Assembly (NCBI GenBank): GCA_035507035.1
Contig: DATJOJ010000035.1
Location: 124,001 to 188,000 of the forward strand
Length of the DNA: 64,000 bases
Direction: 5' to 3'
DNA from: DATJOJ01 sp035507035
GTDB lineage: Bacteria; Acidobacteriota; Terriglobia; Terriglobales; Acidobacteriaceae
Within the stretch, counting starts at the first letter, position 1; each line of letters begins with the position of its first letter. Positions 8,365 to 17,456 of the stretch are shown here, piece by piece. Below the pieces are notes generated by a model. The model saw only the letters and a list, made by a program, of their open reading frames with translations. It did no database searches and was not told the origin of the DNA. Position numbers and translations under genes: made by a program.

Positions 8365-9572
8365 TGGCAACCGCAACCATTCCGCGAAGAAAAACCGCCC
8401 AGATCGGGCGCTTCGGCGAGTATGGCGGACGCTACGTGCCGGAAACGCTTATGGCTGCTCTCGAAGAACTCGAGCGCGAATACGAAAAAGCCAAGCGCGA
8501 TCGCAAATTCCAAGGGCGACTCGACGAATTACTGCGAAGCTACGCAGGCCGGCCCACACCCCTTTTCTTCGCACAACGCCTGACCAAAAAACTTGGCGGC
8601 GCGAAGATTTATCTGAAGCGCGAGGACCTGCTCCACACCGGCGCACACAAGATTAACAACTGCCTGGGTCAGGCACTGCTTGCCGAACGCATGGGCAAGC
8701 GCCGCATCATTGCGGAAACCGGCGCTGGCCAACATGGCGTTGCGACCGCAACCGTGTGCGCGCTCTTCGGCTTCGATTGCGTGGTTTACATGGGCACAGA
8801 AGACATGCGGCGGCAAGAGCTCAACGTCTTCCGCATGAGAATGCTCGGCGCTGAAGTGCGCGGCGTCGATTCCGGCTCGCGCACCTTGAAAGACGCCATC
8901 AACGAAGCCATGCGCGACTGGGTGACGAATGTCCGAACCACTCATTATCTGCTTGGCAGCGTGCTCGGCGCGCATCCTTATCCGACGATGGTGCGCGACT
9001 TTCATCGAGTGATCGGCCTGGAGGCACGGGCGCAGATTGGGAAAGCGACAGGAAAACTGCCCGCCGCGGTGATCGCTTGCGTTGGTGGTGGATCGAATGC
9101 GATTGGAATTTTTCATGCTTTTTTGAAAGATAAGCGAGTGCGCTTGATCGGCGTTGAGGCTGGCGGACGGGGCGACACCCTGGGCGAACATGCCGCCCGC
9201 TTCCATGGCGGCTCTCCCGGTGTGCTGCAGGGAACTTACTCTTACGTGTTGCAGGACGAGGCCGGACAAATTGCCGCAACGCATTCCGTTTCGGCCGGAC
9301 TTGATTATCCTTCCATCGGACCGGAACACGCCTGGCTCAAGGACTCGGCACGCGCGGAATACACATCCGCATCGGATGCAGAAGCGCTCGAAGCTTGCAC
9401 GCTGCTGGCTCGGACTGAGGGAATTATTCCCGCACTGGAGTCAGCGCATGCGGTCGCAGAGGTCGTCAAGCGTGCTCCGAAAATGAAGAAATCGGATGTC
9501 GTGATTGTGAACATCTCTGGACGCGGCGATAAAGACATTGGAATCCTGCGCGAGAAGTTGAACCTGAATTGA
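8364..9572 (+). CDS. trpB: Tryptophan synthase beta subunit
   Basis: PLP enzyme that condenses indole with serine, in an alpha2-beta2 complex with TrpA. The 402 residues include the PLP lysine K96 in HTGAHKINN, the phosphate-binding glycine loop VGGGSNAIG and the TrpB1-type opening RFGEYGGRYVPE. The ATG at 8364 shares its first base with the trpF stop (TGATG). A TTG three bases upstream would add one residue and is less likely. It is followed 10 bases later by trpA. Confidence 0.97.
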   Translation: MATATIPRRKTAQIGRFGEYGGRYVPETLMAALEELEREYEKAKRDRKFQGRLDELLRSYAGRPTPLFFAQRLTKKLGGAKIYLKREDLLHTGAHKINNCLGQALLAERMGKRRIIAETGAGQHGVATATVCALFGFDCVVYMGTEDMRRQELNVFRMRMLGAEVRGVDSGSRTLKDAINEAMRDWVTNVRTTHYLLGSVLGAHPYPTMVRDFHRVIGLEARAQIGKATGKLPAAVIACVGGGSNAIGIFHAFLKDKRVRLIGVEAGGRGDTLGEHAARFHGGSPGVLQGTYSYVLQDEAGQIAATHSVSAGLDYPSIGPEHAWLKDSARAEYTSASDAEALEACTLLARTEGIIPALESAHAVAEVVKRAPKMKKSDVVIVNISGRGDKDIGILREKLNLN

Positions 9573-9582
9573 GCGGCTGACC

Positions 9583-10368
9583 ATGGCTATTTCATTTACA
9601 ACAAGGCCATCATTGATCGCCTACATCACCTGTGGCGATCCGGATCTTTCCACCACGCGCGACATCGCGCTGGCGGCCATCAAAGCTGGCGCTGCGGTAA
9701 TCGAGCTGGGCGTGCCGTTCAGCGATCCGCTTGCCGACGGGCCCGTCATTCAGCGGGCGAGCCAGCGAGCCTTACACCGTGGGACGACACTTCAGAATGT
9801 TCTGGATCTTGCGAAAGACATTCGGCGGCAATCGCAAGCTGGCCTGATCGTCTTTTCTTATCTCAATCCGATCATACGAATGGGCATCTCAGAGTTCGCC
9901 AAGGCCGCGAGAGAGGCTGGCATTGATGGGGCTTTGATTACGGATCTGCCAGTCGAAGAGGCCGACCGCTATTTGCCTGAGATGCGGTCACGCGATCTGA
10001 CGACGATATTCCTCGCCGCTCCCACCAGCACGGATGAACGACTGTGGCGCATAGCGCATGCCTCAAGCGGTTTTGTTTATGCTGTGTCGCGCACCGGGGT
10101 GACCGGAGCGCGAAAGCAGTTGACGAACGATGCCGAAAGATTAGTCCGGCGCATTCGCAAATACACGAAACTTCCCGTGGCCGTCGGCTTCGGGATTTCC
10201 ACGCCGCAACAGTTTGCCACGGTGGGAATCTTTGCTGACGGGGCCGTGGTCGGAAGTGCGATTGTCGAAACCATTGAGCGCAATCCCGGCAAGGAAGCGC
10301 AGTCTGTGGCAGAATTTATTAAACAGCTCTCAGCCGTCAGCTCACCGCCTTCGGCCCCAAGCCTGTGA
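9583..10368 (+). CDS. trpA: Tryptophan synthase alpha subunit
   Basis: Cleaves indole-3-glycerol phosphate to indole, which is channelled to TrpB. In the 261-residue TIM barrel the catalytic residues are visible as E41 (VIELGVPFSDP) and D52 (PLADGPVIQ), together with YAVSRTGVTGAR and the phosphate-binding VGFGIS. The tail is short and Ser/Pro-rich. The start ATG lies 10 bases after trpB, within one transcription unit. Confidence 0.96.
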   Translation: MAISFTTRPSLIAYITCGDPDLSTTRDIALAAIKAGAAVIELGVPFSDPLADGPVIQRASQRALHRGTTLQNVLDLAKDIRRQSQAGLIVFSYLNPIIRMGISEFAKAAREAGIDGALITDLPVEEADRYLPEMRSRDLTTIFLAAPTSTDERLWRIAHASSGFVYAVSRTGVTGARKQLTNDAERLVRRIRKYTKLPVAVGFGISTPQQFATVGIFADGAVVGSAIVETIERNPGKEAQSVAEFIKQLSAVSSPPSAPSL

Positions 10369-10432
10369 GACGATTGGTGCGAGTGTCGCTTGAGCCGCGA
10401 AGTGAGTGCCGATAGCTGAAGGCCCATTTTCC

Positions 10433-10759
10433 ATGGACATTTCCCAGTGGCGCGAAAAAATCGATGAGCTGGACCGCAAGCTGGTAGAACTTCTCAGCCA
10501 GCGGGCCCATGCGGCTCACGAGATTGGCAAGCTGAAGCGCATAGCCGGAATGCCCATCTACGAGCCCGACCGCGAGCAGGCCGTCTTCGAAAAAGTGCGC
10601 CGCGCCAACCCCGGACCGTTGTCCGATCACGACATTTTGAATATTTATGAGCGCATCATGGACATCATGCGACAGATTCAGCGAGAAGAGATTGCGCCCG
10701 AATCTGCTAAGGCGGAAAACGCAGGAGATACGGAATTGGATGCGGAGGTAAATGACTGA
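10433..10759 (+). CDS. Chorismate mutase, AroQ class
   Basis: Converts chorismate to prephenate for Phe/Tyr synthesis. About 108 residues, all helical, with the AroQ pattern WREKIDELDRKLVELLSQRA at the N-terminus, then KL..IAG.PIYEPDREQ and a C-terminal acidic tail of about 20 residues. ATG 10433 was chosen because TGAAGG lies about 10 bases upstream; the frame could be extended to GTG at 10406. It precedes DAHP synthase, mirroring the AroQ-DAHP synthase fusions of Bacillus-type enzymes, so the two proteins may interact. Confidence 0.88.
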   Translation: MDISQWREKIDELDRKLVELLSQRAHAAHEIGKLKRIAGMPIYEPDREQAVFEKVRRANPGPLSDHDILNIYERIMDIMRQIQREEIAPESAKAENAGDTELDAEVND

Positions 10760-10763
10760 GCAG

Positions 10764-10844
10764 TCAGCAATTGGCGCTCGGCATTTAGTCCTTCAGGTCC
10801 ATCTCATCACCTGGCCCGGCCAAATGCTAAGTGCCAAGAGCTGA
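10764..10844. repeat. Imperfect inverted repeat between chorismate mutase and DAHP synthase
   Basis: Arms 10764-10786 and 10822-10844 pair at about 16 of 23 positions (TCAGC..TTGGC.....GCATTT against its complement) around a 35-base loop. There is no T-run, so it is a weak terminator at best. It may be a decayed REP-like element or an mRNA-processing structure in the 91-base gap. Confidence 0.5.
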
Positions 10845-10850
10845 TTTTCT

Positions 10851-11870
10851 ATGATCGTTGCCATGCAAGAATCCGCGACCGAGGAGCAGATTCAGGGCGT
10901 CATCGAACACCTGGTTCGGATGGGCTTCTCGGTGCACCGTTCCACGGGTGCGCGGCAAACGGTAGTTGCCGCCGTAGGCGCACGCGCGGAATTCGATATC
11001 CGCAATCTCGAAGTCCTGGCTGGCGTCGAACAAGTTCATCGCATTAGCGCTCCGTACAAGTTGGCGGGAAAGAGTTTTCGGCCACAGGGCACGGTCATTG
11101 AATTTCCCAACGGGCTGAAAATCGGCGGCGAGAAAGTCATGGTCATGGCTGGGCCGTGTTCGGTGGAATCGCGCGAGCAACTGCTTGCGGTCGCGGAACA
11201 GGTGGCCAAAGCCGGAGCACGTGCTCTTCGCGGCGGCGCGTTCAAGCCTCGCAGCTCTCCATATTCATTCCAGGGTCTCGGCTTGGACGCCCTCAAGCTT
11301 CTCCGAGAAGCTGGCGATCGCTTTGGCTTACTCGTTGTGAGCGAGGTGATGGAGATTTCGCAGATCGCGGCCATGCTGGACTACGTAGACGTTCTTCAAG
11401 TCGGCGCACGCAACATGCAAAACTTCAACCTGCTGCGCGAGCTCGGCAAGGTGAAAAAGCCGGTGCTGCTCAAGCGCGGAATTGCAGCGACCCTGGAAGA
11501 ATTATTGCTCTCCGCGGAATACATCATGGCTGGGGGAAACTACGACGTCATTTTGTGTGAGCGTGGTATCCGCACCTTTGAAACTTATACCCGCAATACC
11601 ATGGATATTTCCGCGATTCCCATCATCCACAAACTCTCGCACCTACCCATGGCGGCAGACCCATCTCACGGCACCGGGCGGCGCGATAAGGTGGCTCCGA
11701 TGGCTCGCGCAGCGGTCGCTGCCGGCGCCGATGCCTTGCTGATTGAGGTCCACGACGATCCGGACAAGGCCCTATCCGATGGCGCCCAGTCGCTGTATCC
11801 ACAACAATTTTTTGAGCTCATGGACCAGTTGCGCATCATAGCTCCTGCGGTGGGCCGCAAGATCGCCTGA
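10851..11870 (+). CDS. aroF: 3-deoxy-7-phosphoheptulonate (DAHP) synthase, type I-beta with N-terminal ACT-like domain
   Basis: First step of the shikimate pathway (PEP plus erythrose-4-phosphate). Of 339 residues, about 1-70 form a ferredoxin-like regulatory domain and the rest the barrel. Metal ligand Cys103 is in MAGPCSVES. Also visible are GGAFKPRSSPYSFQG, LKRG and the C-terminal ADPSHGTGRRD. The architecture is that of Thermotoga-type enzymes, which are allosterically inhibited by Tyr/Phe through the N-terminal domain; inhibition here is inferred. The symbol is a common one for this clade. Confidence 0.93.
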   Translation: MIVAMQESATEEQIQGVIEHLVRMGFSVHRSTGARQTVVAAVGARAEFDIRNLEVLAGVEQVHRISAPYKLAGKSFRPQGTVIEFPNGLKIGGEKVMVMAGPCSVESREQLLAVAEQVAKAGARALRGGAFKPRSSPYSFQGLGLDALKLLREAGDRFGLLVVSEVMEISQIAAMLDYVDVLQVGARNMQNFNLLRELGKVKKPVLLKRGIAATLEELLLSAEYIMAGGNYDVILCERGIRTFETYTRNTMDISAIPIIHKLSHLPMAADPSHGTGRRDKVAPMARAAVAAGADALLIEVHDDPDKALSDGAQSLYPQQFFELMDQLRIIAPAVGRKIA

Positions 11871-11905
11871 TTGCGGCGTTCCTAACAGAACAGGGAGCCG
11901 TGTCC

Positions 11906-13039
11906 ATGGAAAAGCTGCACGAAATGAGACGAGTGGTAGACGAAGCCGACGATAATGACCGCCTGAAGCCGGGTTTGCAGAGCACTTCACGCCTTGATGA
12001 ATGGCTCAGAACTCTCGTGGAACGCGGGGGAAGCGATCTTCTGTTGATCGCTGGGGCAGCGCCCTGCATTCGCTTTGAGGGCGAAGTAAAGAATATTGAC
12101 AACACGCCACTCAATGGAGATGAAATTGAAGCTGCCGTTCTCCCTGCGCTAAGCGACCACGCGCTACAGCTGTATCGGCAAAATCATATCGGCGATTCCT
12201 CCTATCGCGTGGAGGGACTAGGACGGTTCCGCATCAATCTGCACCATGAGCGAGGCGTGGCGGCTGCGGCAATACGTTCTCTGCCTTCGAAGCTTCCGTC
12301 GATTCGTGATCTCCATTTACCGCCCCAGGTGGAATCGCTTGCAAGGCTGCGTCGCGGACTAGTATTGATTGGCGGCGCGACCGGCTCCGGTAAATCGACC
12401 ACTTTGGCGGCGCTGATCAACGAGATCAACAAGCGCGAAGCGCGGCACATCATCACCATTGAAGACCCGGTTGAATACGAGCACTTGCACAATAAGTGCG
12501 TCGTCGAGCAGGTGGAGATCGGCGTCGATGCACCGGACTTTCCCACCGCGCTGCGAGCGGCCCTGCGCCAGGCTCCGGACATAATTGTTGTCGGCGAGAT
12601 GCGCGATCCCGAAACCATGCGCATCGCAGTGGCGGCGGCCGAAACCGGGCATCTGGTTTTTTCCACTCTGCATACCACCGATGTTCCCTCGACCGTCTCG
12701 CGCATTTCCGATTCGTTTCCTCCGGAGCGGCAGCAGACCATCCGGCAAGAACTGGCGATGGCGTTAGCCGCGGTGCTGGTGCAAGTGCTGCTACCGGGCA
12801 AGAACGGCGGTCGCGTTCCGGCAGCCGAACTGCTGATGGTTGGCTATGGCGCGCGCCAGCACATTCGCCGCAACGCGTTGCAACATCTTCATCAGGAAAT
12901 CACGATCACGAAAAACAAAGGTTCGTTCACGATGGAGGAGTCGCTGGCGCAGCTGGTGGAACAGGGCCACGTTGATCGTGAAGACGCGCGTACCAACGCT
13001 GCCCACCCGGACGATCTCACCAGCATGTTGAAGGGCTGA
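11906..13039 (+). CDS. PilT-like type IV pilus retraction ATPase
   Basis: Hexameric secretion-type ATPase predicted to power pilus retraction at the inner membrane. Of about 377 residues, 1-100 are an N-terminal PilT-type domain, followed by Walker A GGATGSGKSTTLA (Lys near 163), Asp box IITIEDPVEYEH, Walker B IIVVGEMRDPETM and His box AAETGHLVFSTLHTTD. An AGGGAG site lies 8 bases before ATG 11906; GTG 11900 is too close to it. The C-terminus is longer and more divergent than in classical PilT. It sits inside the aromatic amino acid block, between aroF and tyrA. Confidence 0.85.
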   Translation: MEKLHEMRRVVDEADDNDRLKPGLQSTSRLDEWLRTLVERGGSDLLLIAGAAPCIRFEGEVKNIDNTPLNGDEIEAAVLPALSDHALQLYRQNHIGDSSYRVEGLGRFRINLHHERGVAAAAIRSLPSKLPSIRDLHLPPQVESLARLRRGLVLIGGATGSGKSTTLAALINEINKREARHIITIEDPVEYEHLHNKCVVEQVEIGVDAPDFPTALRAALRQAPDIIVVGEMRDPETMRIAVAAAETGHLVFSTLHTTDVPSTVSRISDSFPPERQQTIRQELAMALAAVLVQVLLPGKNGGRVPAAELLMVGYGARQHIRRNALQHLHQEITITKNKGSFTMEESLAQLVEQGHVDREDARTNAAHPDDLTSMLKG

Positions 13040-13090
13040 CGACTTTTCGCCGGCGCGAGTTACAATTTCTGCTCACCTCTGAGCGCGCGC

Positions 13091-13969
13091 ATGCTGATCC
13101 GGCAAATCACCATTATCGGTACCGGCCTGATTGGCGGTTCGTTCGGCCTGGCCCTTAAGAAGCACGGTTTTCGCGGACGAATCATCGGCTGCGATCGGAC
13201 AGCGGTGCTGGAACGTGCCCGCAAAGCGGGAACATGCGACCGAGCCAGTGAGCATCCGGTCGAGGCGACGCGTGGCAGCCAGGTCGTGCTTCTCGCGACC
13301 CCGGTTCTCGCCAGCATGGATCTCATCAATCGTCTGGCCCCAGGGCTGCCGCCGAAAGCTTTGCTGACTGATGTCGGCAGCACAAAGTCACAAATTGTTG
13401 CCAGGGCCGAAGCTGTCTTTGGGAAGAATGCTGGCGCACGTTTTCTCGGCGGGCATCCCATGGCTGGCAAGGAGAAGTCGGGCGTCGAGTTCGCTGATGC
13501 CGATCTATTCCATGACGCTGTGTGGTTCATTACTCCGCTGCATGGACAAAAGACCAACGAGGGCGTCGTCGGCGAGTATCTCGGATGGCTGGAAAAGATT
13601 GGTGCCCGGGTCGCTAGCATGGACGCGGCGGAGCACGATGAGCTTTGTGCCTGGATCAGTCACCTGCCGCAGATGACTTCTACAGCCCTAGCCTCAACCC
13701 TGGTAGACGAATACGGCGCAGACGCTCCGCTGCTTCAAGCCGGAGGACGGGCGTTGCGCGAGATGACCCGCATTGCAGGTAGCCCTTATTCCTGGTGGCG
13801 CGACGTCGCCATCACCAATAAGCAGAACATCGCAGCGGCGTTGCTGAAGCTGGAACAGCGTCTCGCCCATATCCGCGAGAACCTTGATACACGCGAGCTA
13901 GCTGAGGAATTCGAGCGGGCGCACCAACTGCGCAAGAATTTGCCCCCAAACAAGCCGCATAATCCATAA
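13091..13969 (+). CDS. tyrA: Prephenate dehydrogenase
   Basis: NAD(P)-dependent oxidation of prephenate (or arogenate) toward tyrosine. The 292 residues start with a Rossmann motif IIGTGLIGGSFGLAL. They contain LTDVGSTKS, GGHPMAGKEKSG (catalytic His region) and AWISHLPQMTS. The length fits a free-standing TyrA without an ACT domain, so feedback control would rest with DAHP synthase. ATG 13091 is used. It is the last gene of the block; a small stem at 13996-14010 follows with no T-run. Confidence 0.9.
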   Translation: MLIRQITIIGTGLIGGSFGLALKKHGFRGRIIGCDRTAVLERARKAGTCDRASEHPVEATRGSQVVLLATPVLASMDLINRLAPGLPPKALLTDVGSTKSQIVARAEAVFGKNAGARFLGGHPMAGKEKSGVEFADADLFHDAVWFITPLHGQKTNEGVVGEYLGWLEKIGARVASMDAAEHDELCAWISHLPQMTSTALASTLVDEYGADAPLLQAGGRALREMTRIAGSPYSWWRDVAITNKQNIAAALLKLEQRLAHIRENLDTRELAEEFERAHQLRKNLPPNKPHNP

Positions 13970-14058
13970 GCAGGCACTCTCAAGCTCCTGGATCAGCGGG
14001 CGTCTCCCGCCAAGGCTAGCCCGAAGTCAGCGCAACCGCCAAAAAAATGACGCTTTTC

Positions 14059-14088
14059 TTGCAACCGTAACCCCAGAAGGTTGTATGA
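14059..14088 (+). promoter_or_regulatory. Candidate sigma-70 promoter for the TPR protein
   Basis: TTGCAA at 14059-14064 and TATGAT at 14083-14088 are separated by 18 bases and lie about 60 bases before the ATG at 14148. A long A-run precedes the -35. Consensus match only. Confidence 0.4.
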
Positions 14089-14147
14089 TTGTCCGGCCAA
14101 AGGCGGGGCTAAATCCTTTGGCTATTCGCCCTCCCTGGGAGTTACCC

Positions 14148-16073
14148 ATGAAACGTTCAATTCGAGTGACTTTCTGCAGTATTTGTTTTCTAGCAGCCGG
14201 CTACGCATTGGCGCAACACAAAGGGCAGGGATTTGACTTCCCCGATCACGTTTACAACGACGCCCACGTTGTAGCGTCCAAGGGCACCGTTCTGATCCTC
14301 AGCATCAGCGACACACGCCACCACGCACTTGATCGTCAGGCCGTCGTAGAGCTTACCAATACGACCAATAACAGCTCGCGCACGATGCCGACTGAAGACG
14401 TCGAAGGCAAGACCTCGGTCACGTTCGTGAGCATGGATCCCGGGGTTTATGACATCGCGGTGAGTGCGGTTGGCTACGTGACCACGCATCAGCGCTTCGT
14501 TGCCAGCGGCATCACCAGATCCGAAAAAATGCAGGTAATCCTGAGGAAAGATCCCTCGGCTACGGACCTCACGATCAATTCGCGCGAAATGTCTCCCAAG
14601 GTGCGCAAGGAACTGCTCCGCGGTTGGGCCGATCTTAAGTCTGCAAAGCTCGATGACGCGCAAAAACATTTGGAAGAAGCTGAGAAGCTGGATCCTTCCA
14701 ATAGCGACGCGGCTTTTCTGCTGGGATTTGTTTATTTCGAGAAGAAAGACGCCGACCGCGCGGCTCAATATCTGAGCACGGCGACCAAGCTAGCGCCGCA
14801 CAATGGGCAGGCGCTGACCTTGCAGGGGCGCGTGGAAAGTTACCGCAAGAATTACGACGCAGCGAGGGCGCCTTTAGAGCAGGCGGTTGCGATCAATCCC
14901 AAGAACTGGATGGCGCACTATCTTCTGTCCAACGTTTATCTGAAGGAAAAGGAGTACGCCAAGTCGCGCGACCAGGCGCAGATGGCGCTGGACGAAGGCA
15001 AGGATGCCGCCAATGCCGCCGAACTGCCGCTAGGCCAAGCGCTGGCCCAATTGCATCTGTATCAGCCGGCGGTGGAGGCGTTGGGGGCATTCCTGCGAAC
15101 TTCGCCTACCGATCCGGTTGCTCCCCAGGTGCGCGAGATAATCGGGCAGATCGAGAAGTCGACCAACGGCCAGCCGCTGTCGAGCATGACGGTTTCCGAG
15201 CCGGTGATCGCGGAGACTGCTCCCGAGGTTCCTACCAGAAACTGGGAGCCGCTTAGTGTGGATGCAGTGAAGCCCGACGTGGCGGCGGGAGTCTCCTGCC
15301 CGCAGGGCAAGGTCCTATATAACGCGGGCGAGCACGTAAAAGAGTTGGTTGACGACCTCTCGAAGTTCGACGCGATGGAAGAGGTTTATCACGAGGAATT
15401 AGACAAGAACGGCTTTCCTAAGAAAGAAGTCCGGCTGAAGTTCGATTACGTGGCCTCGATCGCCGAGCCCGTGCCCGGCACGCTTTTGGTGGATGAATAT
15501 CGCTCCAGCCGTTCCGGCACCGACGAATTCCCCGATCAGATTGCCACCAAGGGATTGCCCGCGCTGGCATTCGTGTTTCATCCCGACATGCGGGACAACT
15601 TCGACATGCAATGCGAAGGCCTGGGCAAGTGGAACGGGAAATCCGCGTGGCTGGTGCACTTCCAGCAGCGGGAAGACAAGCCGCATCGCATTGAAGACTA
15701 TGTCGTGAACAACAAGACGTACTCGGTCAGCATGAAGGGACGCGCCTGGATCGATGCCGATACTTACGAGATTGTGCGACTGGAATCGGATCTAGCCAAG
15801 CCGATCCCGGAAATTCAATTGCTCAGCCAGCATGAAGTCGTGGATTACGCGCCGGTAAAATTTCCCAAGAGCAAAACCGAGCTATGGCTGCCGAAAAACG
15901 CCGAGCTGACGTTTAACTTCCGCAATCACCACTACTATCGGCAGCATAGCTTCGACCGCTTCATGTTGTTCGCGGTGGACACGCAGGAAAAACGCAAGGA
16001 ACCGACGGCCAAGAGCGATGGGCCTGGCTCGCGCTTCCACCAATGGCTGCACCGTAAAAAGCAGCATGCGTAG
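14148..16073 (+). CDS. Exported TPR-repeat protein with N-terminal carboxypeptidase-regulatory-like domain
   Basis: About 641 residues. ATG 14148 is preceded by GGGAG and opens a signal peptide ending near YALAQ; the frame extends 21 codons further up without support. After the signal there is a beta-sandwich-like region (about 30-125), then several TPRs (about 150-320, for example AQKHLEEAEKLDPSNSDAAFLLG). A C-terminal domain of roughly 260 residues has the look of the outer-membrane LolA-like or DUF families (EVRLKFDYVASIAEPVPG, RAWIDADTYEIVRLESDLAKP). It is probably periplasmic or envelope-associated. Role unknown. Confidence 0.8.
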   Translation: MKRSIRVTFCSICFLAAGYALAQHKGQGFDFPDHVYNDAHVVASKGTVLILSISDTRHHALDRQAVVELTNTTNNSSRTMPTEDVEGKTSVTFVSMDPGVYDIAVSAVGYVTTHQRFVASGITRSEKMQVILRKDPSATDLTINSREMSPKVRKELLRGWADLKSAKLDDAQKHLEEAEKLDPSNSDAAFLLGFVYFEKKDADRAAQYLSTATKLAPHNGQALTLQGRVESYRKNYDAARAPLEQAVAINPKNWMAHYLLSNVYLKEKEYAKSRDQAQMALDEGKDAANAAELPLGQALAQLHLYQPAVEALGAFLRTSPTDPVAPQVREIIGQIEKSTNGQPLSSMTVSEPVIAETAPEVPTRNWEPLSVDAVKPDVAAGVSCPQGKVLYNAGEHVKELVDDLSKFDAMEEVYHEELDKNGFPKKEVRLKFDYVASIAEPVPGTLLVDEYRSSRSGTDEFPDQIATKGLPALAFVFHPDMRDNFDMQCEGLGKWNGKSAWLVHFQQREDKPHRIEDYVVNNKTYSVSMKGRAWIDADTYEIVRLESDLAKPIPEIQLLSQHEVVDYAPVKFPKSKTELWLPKNAELTFNFRNHHYYRQHSFDRFMLFAVDTQEKRKEPTAKSDGPGSRFHQWLHRKKQHA

Positions 16074-16145
16074 CGCCAAGTTCCGAGGGCGGTGCCTGGT
16101 CTAAAGAACCGCGCACCGTCGCCAGTCTCGAAATCTGGTCTTTCC

Positions 16146-16799
16146 TCAGGCGTATTTGAATGGCCGAATCGCGACGCTCTTCCAAAAGTAAGCCAGAATA
16201 ATCACGCTGGCCACGGCGGCATAAGCACACCATAGCGAAGTGAAGGCATAACGCCTGACTGCCATCACGGCGAGCAAGATGGCGAGGTTGGCGGCGCCGA
16301 ACAGCACCATGTCCTTAATTTTCGAGAAAAAGAGCGAGCCGCAGGTCGCAATCACGTAGAGCAACCCAACCAGTGTATGGTTGGTGGCTTGATTCACGTA
16401 GACGAGGCTGTTTGACACGACGTAAACCTCGAAGGGAAACGCGGTCAGTGCCCATAGGATGTACAGAGTCGTGCCCAAACCAACGATCAGAAACGGCAGC
16501 ATTCTTTTTCGGGCCTTGGCAGTCGGCTCAAACAGCCAAACACTGAGTGGTAGCAAGAGCGGAAGCAAGCCCTGCGCGTAGAGCATGAAGGCCGCACCCA
16601 TGTTGTGGGCCACCGCAGGCGAGAGAATGCCATCCAGCCCAAGCCACACAAATCCCTCGATGAACTGATGAATCGCGAAGAGCAACGGCAGCGCCGCAAA
16701 CAGAAGCTCGCGCCGGTGTTTCACTCTGGTCAAAGTGAGTGCGCCGATCGCGCCCAGGGCGCCGCTCCCCACAAAGTTGGCGGTTGCCGAAAAGCACAT
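16146..16799 (-). CDS. DUF6629-type integral membrane protein
   Basis: A 217-residue protein with about seven hydrophobic segments. The N-terminus MCFSATANFVGSGALG is the hallmark of the DUF6629 group (MCFSATASF-like). Next come a charged loop TRVKHRREL and an aromatic helix IHQFIEGFVWLGLDG. A GGAGG site lies 6 bases before the ATG at 16799. It is convergent with the TPR gene and flanked by non-coding sequence upstream. Function unknown; it may be a small-molecule sensor or transporter, but nothing in the sequence decides this. Confidence 0.8.
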   Translation of the reverse strand: MCFSATANFVGSGALGAIGALTLTRVKHRRELLFAALPLLFAIHQFIEGFVWLGLDGILSPAVAHNMGAAFMLYAQGLLPLLLPLSVWLFEPTAKARKRMLPFLIVGLGTTLYILWALTAFPFEVYVVSNSLVYVNQATNHTLVGLLYVIATCGSLFFSKIKDMVLFGAANLAILLAVMAVRRYAFTSLWCAYAAVASVIILAYFWKSVAIRPFKYA

Positions 16800-17050
16800 A
16801 GTTGCCTCCAGGATTGGAATCCGAAATCATAGAGGTTTCGGCAGGGATGCGCCAATGGTGTAAACGAGGGGGCAGGGGCCGGTCAGAACAACGACTCGGC
16901 TTTCTCCGTTGCCACTTTAACTAAGGTGTTCCCCCGATCCTAATTACCCCACACTGTGTGATAGTCTGTCGAGGTCAATTACACATCCCTCCGCTGTTGC
17001 CCGATCGGGCGTCGGTCTTTTGTGCAAATGATGTTGCACAGGAGATCGCC

Positions 17051-17206
17051 ATGCGCGAACATACAGAACGCTGGAAGCAACTAGCCGAACTCGCCGCCAA
17101 CGAGCAAGACCCAAAGAAACTTATCGAGCTAGTTCGAGAGATCAACGAGCTACTGGAAGTGAAGCAACGACGTTTGGATCGTGCCATAGAGATACCGAAA
17201 GAATAG
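17051..17206 (+). CDS. Small helical protein (51 aa)
   Basis: ATG 17051 follows AGGAG with good spacing and encodes a 51-residue, charged, two-helix peptide (WKQLAELAANEQDPKKLIEL, then EINELLEVKQRRLD). Similar tiny proteins are common in Acidobacteriota as I recall; no function is known. The upstream in-frame extension to 16958 lacks a ribosome-binding site and was not used. Confidence 0.6.
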   Translation: MREHTERWKQLAELAANEQDPKKLIELVREINELLEVKQRRLDRAIEIPKE

Positions 17207-17258
17207 CGGCTGTGACAACCGCCGCGCTGTTTGGCTCCATCTGAGCTGATGATCCCCC

Positions 17259-17456
17259 ATGAACCACTCCGAGAAGTTCAATTTGCTTATCCAGCAACTT
17301 CGCGAGATCACCGCCAAACTCCTTCAGACTTCGATTCACGGGGAACGAGTTCCACTGCTTAAGGAATCGCGATTCATCTTGAAAAAGCTCGATGAGCTGA
17401 TGCACGAGGATGGGGAGGACAAGGCTCCTAGCGACCGAACAGTTTTCCGAACGTGA
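17259..17456 (+). CDS. Small hypothetical protein (65 aa)
   Basis: ATG 17259 opens a 65-residue amphipathic, Leu/Lys-rich frame (FNLLIQQLREITAKLL, RFILKKLDELMHEDGED). No family was recognised and the ribosome-binding site is weak (GATCCCCC). It lies 52 bases after the 51-aa gene on the same strand and could be co-transcribed. Its 3' end overlaps a possible opposing ORF by 29 bases. It may be a real tiny gene like its neighbour or a chance ORF. Confidence 0.4.
   Translation: MNHSEKFNLLIQQLREITAKLLQTSIHGERVPLLKESRFILKKLDELMHEDGEDKAPSDRTVFRT

Noticed and set aside
8529..9329. 266-codon minus-strand frame opposite trpB
   Set aside because: Antisense shadow of a highly conserved enzyme; His/Arg-rich without motifs.
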